In this document: one piece after another, positions 29,196 to 36,499 of the stretch
How positions within the stretch are numbered: position 1 is the stretch's first letter
Layout of the letters: every line of letters begins with the position of its first letter
Source: Microbacterium foliorum
Lineage (GTDB): Bacteria > Actinomycetota > Actinomycetes > Actinomycetales > Microbacteriaceae
Direction: 5' to 3'
Assembly: GCF_006385575.1 (NCBI RefSeq)
Contig: NZ_CP041040.1
Span: 1,674,001 to 1,738,000 of the forward strand
DNA length: 64,000 nt
The notes under the pieces: generated by a model
The model's database searches: none
Told to the model about the DNA's origin: nothing
Seen by the model: only the letters and a program-made list of their open reading frames with translations
Position numbers and translations under genes: made by a program

Positions 29196-29309
29196 TGAGT
29201 CGCCCTGAGTTTCGTTCCTATTGGGCGTTGTGGGAAACGGGTGTTCTCAAGGCTATGTCGAGGCCAGCGCAGTAGTTTGCCTCGAACTCGGCGGGGGTGC
29301 GCATGTCGA
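29196..29309 (-). mobile_element. 3' end of an IS3-type insertion sequence, truncated
   Basis: On the minus strand, 30 codons read LDMRTPAEFEANYCAG... and end in TAG at 29218-29220. RTPAEFEANY is typical of the C-terminus of IS3-family OrfB transposases. A possible terminal inverted repeat (TGAGTCGCCCTGAGTTT, 29196-29212) follows the stop. Upstream of the transposase codons the sequence changes abruptly into the tRNA fragment at 29310, so the rest of the element is lost. Confidence 0.55.
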
Positions 29310-29355
29310 GCTCATAACCCAACGATCGCGGGTTCAAGTCCCGCCCGCCCTACTC
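29310..29355 (+). repeat. Right direct repeat: truncated 3' half of tRNA-Met
   Basis: It starts at the anticodon loop (GCTCATAACCC) and ends 2 nt past the discriminator. The T stem is GCGGG/CCCGC instead of GTCGG/CCGAC in the intact gene; the changes compensate each other. No 5' half is present, so this is not a functional tRNA. Confidence 0.85.
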
Positions 29356-29960
29356 CCGTTCGTCGATTCGCCGAACTCAGATCTCGAATGCGGTCGGTTC
29401 AGAGATGCTGTCGCGAGTATGACCCCCGCCGTGATGCCGCCGATTCCGCCGAAGACCATGTCGCCGATCGTGTCCTGATACGTGACGAAGATCTCGTCGC
29501 TGAGGTAGGCCCAGCCCAGCCACTCGACCATCTCCCAGATCGCGCTGAGCGCGAGGGCCAAGAGCGGTGCGAGGACGAGGGGCGTTCGCGGCTTGGCATT
29601 GCGATCACGAGTCATCACGACGACGTCAGCCCTGGTGAGGATCAGCGCGGTGACGATGGCCAGAACACCCGTGCACACCAGGTGCAGGAGCAGATCCCAT
29701 CCGGGGACCGTCCGATACAGGTCGAACACGTTGCTCCACGCGGCCACGAGCACGGTCGAGCACACCACCAGGTCGAACGACCCGCGCAGGCCCAGGACTC
29801 GTGGCAGCATCAGGGCCGGAAGAGCGAGCGCGGCGATGCCCGCATCCGTCGGGGTGAGCCAGATCAGCGCGAAGCCGACCCCGATGATCCCCAGAGCTCG
29901 CAGAATGTCGGCGGACCACTCGGTGAGGGTGCGGGGAGGTCGCAGAAAGTCTTCTTTCAC
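29334..29960 (-). CDS. Multi-pass membrane protein (YjdF/DUF2238-like)
   Basis: A 208-residue membrane protein with about six hydrophobic segments. The conserved Asp/Glu pattern of the YjdF-like family is visible: VPGWDLLLHLVCTG, ALSAIWEMVEWLGWAY, then YQDTIGDMVFGGIGG. GTG 29960 overlaps the stop of the EEP gene by 4 nt, fixing the start. The last eight or so codons and the TGA lie within the tRNA-derived repeat, so the present C-terminus was set by the integration event. Function unknown. Confidence 0.8.
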   Translation of the reverse strand: MKEDFLRPPRTLTEWSADILRALGIIGVGFALIWLTPTDAGIAALALPALMLPRVLGLRGSFDLVVCSTVLVAAWSNVFDLYRTVPGWDLLLHLVCTGVLAIVTALILTRADVVVMTRDRNAKPRTPLVLAPLLALALSAIWEMVEWLGWAYLSDEIFVTYQDTIGDMVFGGIGGITAGVILATASLNRPHSRSEFGESTNGSRAGGT

Positions 29961-30790
29961 GGTGTCTTCCCTTCCAGACTTACGAGCGCCTGCACTGCCA
30001 GGTGGTCCGAGGGTCTGATCCCGCCGAAGACGTGTGCGTTGATGGCGGCGGCGCGCACCTTCACGCCCCGGCTGACGAGCATCCAATCGACGCGCCGCCC
30101 TGTGAGCCGCGGTCGTCGATACCCGTTGAGCGTGCTCCACAGCGGAGTCAGTCGATCCTCTGCGGCGATCCAGGAATCGGTGAGCTGCGCGTGCGAGAGA
30201 AGCAGGCGTACGGCGCCTGAGCGGGGACCCGCGTTGAGATCGCCCATCACGATGGCCGGAAGCCCTCGCTTGCGGATCACGGCGGCGATCACCCCTGCCG
30301 ATCGCCGCCGAGAACGCGACGACAGGTGGTCGAGATGGGCGTTGATGACGAGGAACCGGACGCCCGTCGCCCTGTCGGAGAACTCCGCCGTCACGAGGAT
30401 GCGGGGGATGAGGTTGCCCCAGGACCGACTGCCCGGTTCGTCGGGACGCGCTGAGAGGGCCCGCTGCTCCCACCCATCCAGCTCCAGGCGTTCGGCGTCA
30501 AAGACGAGCGGAGTGCTCTCGCCCGCGTACGCGTGACCTCTTCCTCTGCCGACGAACCGATACGTGGGACCGAGCGCTTCGGCGACGACGCGCGTCGCAC
30601 GGGGCAGCACCTCCTGCAGCCCGAGGATCGTCGGACGCTCCGAGTCGAGCATCTCGGCGACTGCCGGGGCGCGCACACTCCAGCGATCGCGCTTCGGACG
30701 CAAGGGCCCCTCCATGGCGCGGCGGATGTTGAAGGACATCACGTGCACGTCCGGCGTGACCGCCGGGCCGATCAACGGAGGGACGGTCAT
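29957..30790 (-). CDS. Endonuclease/exonuclease/phosphatase (EEP) family protein
   Basis: A 277-residue EEP-fold hydrolase. Key motifs are VMSFNIRRA, the metal-binding Glu in ILGLQEVLP, VINAHLDHLSSRSR, VMGDLNAGP and the final SDHLAVQA. It cleaves phosphodiester or phosphomonoester bonds of an unknown substrate, perhaps lipid- or sugar-linked given its partners. ATG 30790 overlaps the glycosyltransferase stop (ATGA), so the longer reading is rejected. Confidence 0.9.
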   Translation of the reverse strand: MTVPPLIGPAVTPDVHVMSFNIRRAMEGPLRPKRDRWSVRAPAVAEMLDSERPTILGLQEVLPRATRVVAEALGPTYRFVGRGRGHAYAGESTPLVFDAERLELDGWEQRALSARPDEPGSRSWGNLIPRILVTAEFSDRATGVRFLVINAHLDHLSSRSRRRSAGVIAAVIRKRGLPAIVMGDLNAGPRSGAVRLLLSHAQLTDSWIAAEDRLTPLWSTLNGYRRPRLTGRRVDWMLVSRGVKVRAAAINAHVFGGIRPSDHLAVQALVSLEGKTP

Positions 30791-31629
30791 CGAGTCCTCC
30801 GCGATGCGGGGCCGCGCCGACGACGCCGGACCGCGAGGCGTGCCCACCGGACAGGGGGAAAGTCGCGCGGCCAGTGCACGAGCACGCTGCGGAAACCTCT
30901 GTGCACTCGTCGGCCGAACTGCCCTGCGGTGAGTGGTCTCATCGACATCCCCATCGACTCGCCGGGGAGCCGCGCGATGCGATGGTTCTCACCGAGGTGG
31001 AAGGCGAGGTCGAGGTCGTCATGGATGTGAGGATCGCCGCGATGGACGTCCGCACGCACCGCATGCCATGCCTCCCGGCGGAACGCGAGATTGGAGCCGA
31101 AGAGCGGTCGGTGACCGAGCGTGACACTCAAGAGGCTCGTGTAGGCCCCGAGATAGAGTCGAGCGAGCGGGAGGCGGAGCGCCGCTGGCCCGTCGGTGAA
31201 CCGCGCGTGTCCGGTCACGGCCCCCGTGCGCTCGTCCTCTCCGAAGGTGGTGACGACGGCGGAGATCCAGTCGGGATCCGGTTCGCAGTCCGCGTCGAGT
31301 CTGAGGATCAGATCACCGCCCGCGGCGTCGTATCCGGTGGACGCTGCAGCGGAGATGCCCGGCTCGATGCAGGTGAGCACGCGCGCGCCCGATGCTCGCG
31401 CCACGGATGCCGACGCGTCGGAGGAGTCGTTGTCGACCACGATGATCTCGTCGGCTGGCGACTCCTGTGCGTGGAGGGCCCGCAGGCAGCGTGCCAGCAG
31501 CACGGCGTCATCCTTGACAGGGATGACCACGGAGGTCGTGGGGGAGCGGACGGATGGCTTCCGCGACTGGACGCTCCCGGCCCTCTCGGACTCGTGCTCT
31601 TCGGTGCGCTCTGTCATCGGAGCGATCAT
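30787..31629 (-). CDS. Glycosyltransferase family 2
   Basis: A GT-A fold enzyme of about 280 residues. TSVVIPVKDDAVLLARCL and IIVVDNDSSDAS form the nucleotide-sugar site, LRLDADCEPDPDW carries the DxD motif, and GSNLAFRREAW and DDLDLAFHLGE the acceptor side. No clear membrane segments. Start is uncertain between ATG 31629 and ATG 31617. It is the first gene of a coupled trio (glycosyltransferase, EEP hydrolase, membrane protein) that may build or edit a cell-envelope glycan (inference). Confidence 0.88.
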   Translation of the reverse strand: MIAPMTERTEEHESERAGSVQSRKPSVRSPTTSVVIPVKDDAVLLARCLRALHAQESPADEIIVVDNDSSDASASVARASGARVLTCIEPGISAAASTGYDAAGGDLILRLDADCEPDPDWISAVVTTFGEDERTGAVTGHARFTDGPAALRLPLARLYLGAYTSLLSVTLGHRPLFGSNLAFRREAWHAVRADVHRGDPHIHDDLDLAFHLGENHRIARLPGESMGMSMRPLTAGQFGRRVHRGFRSVLVHWPRDFPPVRWARLAVRRRRRGPASRRTR

Positions 31630-31697
31630 CTCATCGATCGATGAGGCCGGCGAAGGACTTGACACAGGTGGAGCACACCGTGAGCACCGCGCCCGGC

Positions 31698-32030
31698 TCA
31701 GCGACCGTCTGCAACCGGGACGTCGGGAGAAGGCTCGATCAGTTCGTCGACGAGCGTGATCCCGCCGCTCGAGTTGGCGGAGTGCGCGAGATCCTCGATC
31801 CATCGACGACTGAGCTCCGGTGCCTCGCTCTCGTCGAAGACGAACCGCAGGGGGATCGACGGATGCAGCCAGACCGTCGAGCGGCCTTCGGGATCACCCT
31901 CCGGGTGCTTCCACGTCAGTGTGAAGCTCTCGTTGCGACGCAGCTTCGTCGCAACGACGACCTTGAGGTGCGCGAGCGCGCGATCGTCGATATGGATCGG
32001 CTCCGAGGCGCCGTAATAGAGAGAACCCAT
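31698..32030 (-). CDS. Small Microbacteriaceae-type protein (DUF7882-like)
   Basis: A 110-residue protein starting MGSLYYGASEPIHIDDR, with VVVATKLRRNESFTLTWKH and PLRFVFDESEAPELSRRW. This is a small actinobacterial family often labelled ATP-dependent DNA ligase by transfer of a wrong name; no ligase motif is visible. ATG 32030 follows TATATT by 7 nt. Function unknown. Confidence 0.75.
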   Translation of the reverse strand: MGSLYYGASEPIHIDDRALAHLKVVVATKLRRNESFTLTWKHPEGDPEGRSTVWLHPSIPLRFVFDESEAPELSRRWIEDLAHSANSSGGITLVDELIEPSPDVPVADGR

Positions 32031-32037
32031 ATCTCGG

Positions 32038-32043
32038 AATATA
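32038..32043 (-). promoter_or_regulatory. -10 hexamer TATATT, leaderless promoter
   Basis: TATATT on the minus strand, 7-nt spacer, then ATG at 32030. Confidence 0.45.
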
Positions 32044-32116
32044 TTCGTCCGAGGGCGAGCCTTCGCACCGGCGGCCCGCGGCACGCGCTGGGCACGAACA
32101 ATCTGTTCGCAAAGTG

Positions 32117-33055
32117 TCATCGGCGGTGCTTCGCGGCTGTCACCGAAGGAAGCACGCCGAAGCTGTCGCGATACGCGGCAGCGAACCGGGAAGGGTGAGA
32201 GAAACCCCATCGACGGGCCACCGCGGTGACCGTCGAGTAAGTGCCGGACTGCAGGTCGCGATGCGCGCCGTCCAGTCGCGCCCGTCGCAGCGACTCTGCC
32301 GGTGTCGTGTCGAGCGCCCGTCGGAAGGCGTACTGCAGTCCCCGTGTCGAGATGTGGACGGCTGCGGCGACGTCATCGACGGTGATCGGCCGGTGTGAGT
32401 TATCGGCGATGTAATCGAGGGCCCGGCGCACGGTGGCCGGAGCCGCTGTCGTCTGCGCCGGGAGATGGCGCTCGAGACGGCTCGTGGTCGCGAAGGCTGC
32501 GAGCGTCGTCGCCGCCGCATGTCGAGCCAACTCGCTGTCCAGGAGTTCGTGATCGTCCGTGCTGTCGTCGAAGGCTGCAGCGCTCGACTCGAGATAGGCG
32601 AACATGCGATCCCATGCTGCGGCCGCATGTGCGGAGCGAGGCGAGAGGTCCGCGACGCGGATGGCGAGGTCGTCGTCACCGCTGATCTGCCGGGCGAGGC
32701 GCGAGAGGGTGTCGCGCTCGAATACGAGTGCCGTGACTCGGGCACCCGCGTCCCACCGCGCATGCACTCGTGGCCCGTCGGAGATCCAGGGGCGGCTCGC
32801 ATCGAGATGGCCGCGGTCGGAGAAGACCCGTGCATCCGGACCGTCCACTCGGCAGACCAGAATCTGGTCATGCGGTTCCGCTGTCGAGCGGACCTCGGCC
32901 GCCAGGTCGTAGCGGACCAGGCTCACACCCCCGAGATCCGCAGAGTGCCAATCGAAGAGGAACCGCTCGGGGTCGACGTCGTGCAGGACTGCGGACGGGA
33001 CGAACTGCTTCCAGGTGCTCTCGACCCGGGAGACATCACTGGTTCGGAACCGCAT
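32117..33055 (-). CDS. AraC family transcriptional regulator
   Basis: A 312-residue regulator. The C-terminal double helix-turn-helix is clear: RPITVDDVAAAVHISTRGLQYAFRRALDTTP, then the signature around VARRWGFSHPSRFAAAYRDSFG. The N-terminal 200 residues resemble the AraC-binding-like ligand domain (TAEPHDQILVCRV). The ATG 33055 start overlaps the exonuclease 3' end by 20 nt. Target genes and ligand unknown. Confidence 0.9.
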   Translation of the reverse strand: MRFRTSDVSRVESTWKQFVPSAVLHDVDPERFLFDWHSADLGGVSLVRYDLAAEVRSTAEPHDQILVCRVDGPDARVFSDRGHLDASRPWISDGPRVHARWDAGARVTALVFERDTLSRLARQISGDDDLAIRVADLSPRSAHAAAAWDRMFAYLESSAAAFDDSTDDHELLDSELARHAAATTLAAFATTSRLERHLPAQTTAAPATVRRALDYIADNSHRPITVDDVAAAVHISTRGLQYAFRRALDTTPAESLRRARLDGAHRDLQSGTYSTVTAVARRWGFSHPSRFAAAYRDSFGVLPSVTAAKHRR

Positions 33056-33788
33056 CGCGAGGCACCTCCCCGAGAGTGCGGTGGGCGCGCACCGGCCAGG
33101 TGCCGTCGAGGCGCTCCTCCGGCTCGAGGCGACCGATCCGGATGAAGTACTCCGTGAGGCTCGCCGCCTGCGAACGGGCCCACCCGATCTGCCGCGTATG
33201 CAGCTCCTCGAGGGTCTCGGGAAGCACGAACTGACGCGCCAGCGCCTGCGCGACCCGGCCTGCGGCCACCGCATCGGCGGCGGCCTCGTGCGCATCCTCG
33301 AGTCTCACGGCGTAGAGAGCAGCGACCACTTCGAGCGTGCGCTTGCCCGGCCGGTACCGGTCGTACGCCTTGTCGATCACGAGAGGGTCGATGATCGGCG
33401 AGGGATTCTCGAGCGGCGTTATTCCGTGGCGATGCGCCTCATGCGCCAGGAGGGAGAAGTCGTACGCCGCGTTGTACGCGACGATCGGAACCCCTTGCGA
33501 GAGCAGCGATCGCAGGGCAGCGGTCACCTCTTCGACCACTTCGGCGCCCGGACGGCCGTGCCGCCGGGCATGCTCGGTGGTGACTCCATGCACGGCCGTG
33601 GCGCCCTCGGGGATCGGCACGCCAGGATCCGACAACCAGTCCCTGGCTGCGATCTCGCGCCCATCTGCATCGAGGAGCCCCACATGCGCGGTGACGACCC
33701 GGTCCTTCTCCACATCGACACCCGTGGTCTCGAGGTCGAACACGCCGACGCGAGTGATCCAGTGCGGGAGCGAGGGGGCCGGGGGCAT
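33036..33788 (-). CDS. DnaQ-like 3'-5' exonuclease
   Basis: A 250-residue DEDDh exonuclease: D18 and E20 in VFDLETTGVD, the middle Asp in YNAAYDFSLLAHEA, and HEAAADAVAAGRVA. It resembles the epsilon-type exonuclease domain proteins of actinobacteria, acting on DNA or RNA ends. ATG 33788 is 6 nt after a TACGGT hexamer, supporting this start over the upstream ATG at 33842. Confidence 0.9.
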   Translation of the reverse strand: MPPAPSLPHWITRVGVFDLETTGVDVEKDRVVTAHVGLLDADGREIAARDWLSDPGVPIPEGATAVHGVTTEHARRHGRPGAEVVEEVTAALRSLLSQGVPIVAYNAAYDFSLLAHEAHRHGITPLENPSPIIDPLVIDKAYDRYRPGKRTLEVVAALYAVRLEDAHEAAADAVAAGRVAQALARQFVLPETLEELHTRQIGWARSQAASLTEYFIRIGRLEPEERLDGTWPVRAHRTLGEVPRDAVPNQ

Positions 33789-33794
33789 GGTTTC

Positions 33795-33800
33795 ACCGTA
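33795..33800 (-). promoter_or_regulatory. -10 hexamer TACGGT, leaderless promoter
   Basis: TACGGT on the minus strand, then GAAACC, then ATG at 33788. Confidence 0.4.
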
Positions 33801-33856
33801 GATCCGGGCTCCGACATCCGCGCGGAGGCGCACGGAGAGCATGCATGCGTCGACTC

Positions 33857-33862
33857 TAGACT
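33857..33862 (+). promoter_or_regulatory. -10 hexamer TAGACT, leaderless promoter
   Basis: TAGACT, then TGGTCC, then ATG 33869; divergent from the exonuclease promoter. Confidence 0.5.
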
Positions 33863-33868
33863 TGGTCC

Positions 33869-34768
33869 ATGACCGTCCCCTCTCCCTACGCAGACCGCCT
33901 CAGCCGACTGCCCGTCGCGCGTCACGAGGTCGAGGTCCGCGGCGGAACGACCGTGTTCTGGGAGTACGGACCTGTCGACGCCGACGTGACGGTGGTCGCC
34001 GTGCACGGGTTCCGGGGCGAGCACCATGGTCTCGAGCCCGTCCTCGCCTTCCTTCCCGAGGTCCGGGTGATCTCTCCCGATCTCCCCGGTTTCGGCGAGA
34101 CGGCCCCCGTCGCGGGCCGCACGTACGATCTCGACGAGTACGTCGCCTGGCTGAAGGAGTTCGCGGCGACGGCGGCTCCCGGAGCGGTGATCCTCGGACA
34201 CTCCTTCGGATCGATCGTCGCCTCGGCCGCGGTCGCAGCGGGTCTCGAGACGCCGCGGCTGATCCTGATCAATCCGATCGGGGCGCCCGCACTCGAGGGC
34301 CCCAAGGGCATCATGACGCGCCTCGCTGTCCTGTACTACTCGCTCGGGGCGCGCCTGCCCGAGCGAGCGGGCACCGCGCTCCTGCGCAACCGTCTGATCG
34401 TCAGGGTCATGAGCATCACGATGGCCAAGACGTCGGACCCGCAGCTGCGACGGTTCATCCACGATCAGCACGACACCTACTTCTCGCGTTTCGCGGACCG
34501 CGACGTCCTCCGGGATGCGTTCGTGACGAGCGTGTCGCATGACGTGAGCGAGTTCGCCTCGTCGATCTCGACGCCCACGCTGCTCATCGCCGCCCAGCGG
34601 GACGACATCACCCCCATCGAGGTCGAGCGACAGCTCGCGACCCGCTTCGACGACGCCACGCTGGTCGAGATCGCCGAAGTCGGCCACCTGATCCACTACG
34701 AGACGCCGGCCGAGGCGGCCGGCGCCGTTCGTCGATTCCTCAGGATTCCCGTCGCGCGAGGCCGATGA
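33869..34768 (+). CDS. Alpha/beta hydrolase
   Basis: A 299-residue alpha/beta-hydrolase. The oxyanion region AVHGFRGEHHG, the nucleophile elbow GHSFGS (Ser112) and the catalytic His in EVGHLIHYETP are present, as is the strand-7 Asp region QRDDITPIE. Substrate not predictable. The 3' end overlaps that of the convergent AsnC gene by 29 nt. Confidence 0.92.
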   Translation: MTVPSPYADRLSRLPVARHEVEVRGGTTVFWEYGPVDADVTVVAVHGFRGEHHGLEPVLAFLPEVRVISPDLPGFGETAPVAGRTYDLDEYVAWLKEFAATAAPGAVILGHSFGSIVASAAVAAGLETPRLILINPIGAPALEGPKGIMTRLAVLYYSLGARLPERAGTALLRNRLIVRVMSITMAKTSDPQLRRFIHDQHDTYFSRFADRDVLRDAFVTSVSHDVSEFASSISTPTLLIAAQRDDITPIEVERQLATRFDDATLVEIAEVGHLIHYETPAEAAGAVRRFLRIPVARGR

Positions 34769-35213
34769 GGCCGGCGACACGGAACGGGATCACCTCGCCC
34801 ATCGCGAGAGAGGTCTCGGTGCGTTCGACACCTTCGATCGACAGGATGCGCGCGTCAGTGTCGAAGAGGTGCCTGGCGTCCCTGCACGCGACGCGCGCGA
34901 GCAGGTCGATCGACCCGCTGAGTCCGTGCGCCTGCACGACCTCGGGGATCCGGGCCAGCTCGTTGATGATGCGTGGGAGCTCTGTCTGACGCACCCCGAT
35001 GCTCACGAACGCCTGAAGCGGGAACCCGAGCACATCGGTGGAGAACGATCGTTCGTACGACTGGAAGATCCCGGTCTGCTCGAGCCTCGCCATGCGTGCC
35101 TGAATGGTGTTGCGGGACAGCCCGAGATTCTCCGCGAGCGCGACGATCGTGACCCGGGGGTCATCGGCGAGGGCGGCGAGAAGTTCCAGATCAATGCGGT
35201 CAAGTCCGGCCAT
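34740..35213 (-). CDS. Lrp/AsnC family transcriptional regulator
   Basis: A 157-residue regulator with an N-terminal helix-turn-helix (LDRIDLELLAALADDPRVTIVALAENLGLSRNTIQARM shortened: LGLSRNTIQARM is the recognition helix) and a C-terminal RAM ligand domain (QAHGLSGSIDLLARVACRD). It sits divergent to the branched-chain dehydrogenase operon, as BkdR-type regulators do, so control by branched-chain amino acids is likely. ATG 35213 is 8 nt after TATCGT. Confidence 0.93.
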   Translation of the reverse strand: MAGLDRIDLELLAALADDPRVTIVALAENLGLSRNTIQARMARLEQTGIFQSYERSFSTDVLGFPLQAFVSIGVRQTELPRIINELARIPEVVQAHGLSGSIDLLARVACRDARHLFDTDARILSIEGVERTETSLAMGEVIPFRVAGLIGLARRES

Positions 35214-35215
35214 AG

Positions 35216-35255
35216 TGCCAAACGATAGCAGGGTGGGGGACGCCCAGATTTGGCA
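35216..35255. promoter_or_regulatory. Dyad TGCCAAA / TTTGGCA, candidate AsnC-type operator
   Basis: TGCCAAA (35216-35222) and its exact inverse TTTGGCA (35249-35255) are 33 bp apart, about three helical turns. One half covers the space between the -10 and start of the asnC-type gene. Such spaced half-sites fit octameric Lrp/AsnC proteins. Confidence 0.5.
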
Positions 35256-35259
35256 ACAT

Positions 35260-35286
35260 GCTCAAGCCGATCGCGGTTGCTTGAGC
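35260..35286. promoter_or_regulatory. Dyad GCTCAAGC / GCTTGAGC upstream of the bkd operon
   Basis: An exact 8-bp inverted repeat with an 11-nt centre, about 95 bp before bkdA. It could be a second regulator site or a hairpin. Confidence 0.4.
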
Positions 35287-35381
35287 GAGGTGATGAGCGG
35301 ACGTACGCTGAAGTCAACCGGCGATGAGGCCGGGGCCGAGCGTAGAACCCGTGACGACGGCCATGAATGAGGAGGACGATG

Positions 35382-36497
35382 ATGTCACCGCAGATCACCC
35401 CGATCGCCGATACGGCACAGGATCTCGAACTCGCCGAGCGCGTCCTCTCACCGGAGGGCGAGCGGATCTCGAACCCGCTGCTCGATTCCTACGTCGCTGA
35501 CGTCGACGCAGCACAGCTGCGGGCGCTGCATCGCGACATGGTCATCCTCCGTCGCATCGACGCGGAGGGCGTCGCTCTCCAGCGTCAGGGACAGCTCGGA
35601 CTCTGGGCGCCGTGCCAGGGTCAGGAGGCGACCCAGATCGGCACAGCCAGGGCGCTCGCTTCGCAGGACTATGTCTTCCCGAGCTATCGGGAGACGGGGG
35701 TCATCTATGCGCGCGGCGCGAAGCCCGGCGACTTCGTCCGCATGTGGCGCGGCGAGGAGGGCGCGGGTCACGACTCCGCAGCGCTCCGGGTGGCTCCGCT
35801 GCAGATCATCATCGGAGCGCAGACGCTCCATGCCGTCGGCTACGCGCTCGGCATCCGTCATGAAGGCGCGGACGAAGTCGCGGTCACCTACTTCGGCGAT
35901 GGCGCCACGAGCCAGGGCGACGTCAACGAGGCGATGATCTTCGCCTCCTCGTATCAGGCCCCGGTCGTCTTCGTCTGCCAGAACAACCACTGGGCGATCT
36001 CGGAGCCCGTGTCGGTGCAGTCGAAGTATCCGATCGCCGGGCGGGCGCCCGGCTTCGGCATCCCGAGCCTGCGGGTCGATGGCAACGACGTTCTCGCGTG
36101 CACGGCTGCGATGCGCTGGGCACTCGCGCACGCCCGAGCGGGAAAGGGCCCCGCCTACCTCGAAGCGGTCACGTACCGGATGGGCCCGCACACGACAGCC
36201 GACGATCCGACTCGCTACCGCAGGGACGACGAGCTCGAGGCATGGCGCCGTCGCGACCCCATCGCGCGCCTGGAAGCGCATCTGCTTTCGATCGGCGAGC
36301 TGAGTGACGAGCAGATCGCCGAGACTCAGAAGGCCGCCGACGTCGCGGCACGGGAGATGCGCGCCGAGTGCCTGAGCATGGTGACCCGCCCGCCGCTCGC
36401 CGTCTTCGACGGCGTGTATGCCGAGCCGCATGCCGGGCTCGACCGCCAGCGCGAAGAGTACGCCGCGTACCTCGCCTCCTTCGACGGGGAGGTGTGA
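35382..36497 (+). CDS. bkdA: Branched-chain 2-oxoacid dehydrogenase E1 alpha
   Basis: The 371-residue E1 alpha subunit decarboxylates branched 2-oxoacids on thiamine diphosphate. The diphosphate/Mg motif YFGDGATSQGDVNEAM ... CQNNHW and the substrate region FPSYRETGVIYARG are clear. ATG 35382 (second of a tandem ATGATG) is 6 nt from AGGAGG. Its stop overlaps the bkdB start. The next genes encode E1 beta and E2. Confidence 0.94.
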   Translation: MSPQITPIADTAQDLELAERVLSPEGERISNPLLDSYVADVDAAQLRALHRDMVILRRIDAEGVALQRQGQLGLWAPCQGQEATQIGTARALASQDYVFPSYRETGVIYARGAKPGDFVRMWRGEEGAGHDSAALRVAPLQIIIGAQTLHAVGYALGIRHEGADEVAVTYFGDGATSQGDVNEAMIFASSYQAPVVFVCQNNHWAISEPVSVQSKYPIAGRAPGFGIPSLRVDGNDVLACTAAMRWALAHARAGKGPAYLEAVTYRMGPHTTADDPTRYRRDDELEAWRRRDPIARLEAHLLSIGELSDEQIAETQKAADVAAREMRAECLSMVTRPPLAVFDGVYAEPHAGLDRQREEYAAYLASFDGEV

Positions 36498-36499
36498 TG

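Larger units (their letters stand above)
26880..29309. mobile_element. Small accessory insertion or island remnant next to tRNA-Met
   Basis: About 2.4 kb bounded by tRNA-derived direct repeats. Sample lines within it are about 55-57% G+C, clearly below the flanks, and coding density is low. Contents: a region without a clear gene, a lipoprotein gene, a disrupted secreted zinc-protease gene and an IS3-type 3' end. No integrase is present, so this is a remnant or a non-autonomous element. Exact mechanism of arrival is inference. Confidence 0.65.

Noticed and set aside
26883-29309. An integrase or a defence system in the accessory segment
   Set aside because: No tyrosine or serine recombinase motif, restriction, CRISPR or toxin-antitoxin pair could be recognised in any frame.
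29310-29355. A second functional tRNA-Met
   Set aside because: Only the part from the anticodon loop to the 3' end is present; the 5' acceptor and D arm are missing.
29221-29478. An open frame on the plus strand across the tRNA fragment
   Set aside because: It is made of tRNA sequence and antisense of the membrane-protein gene; no ribosome-binding site or domain.
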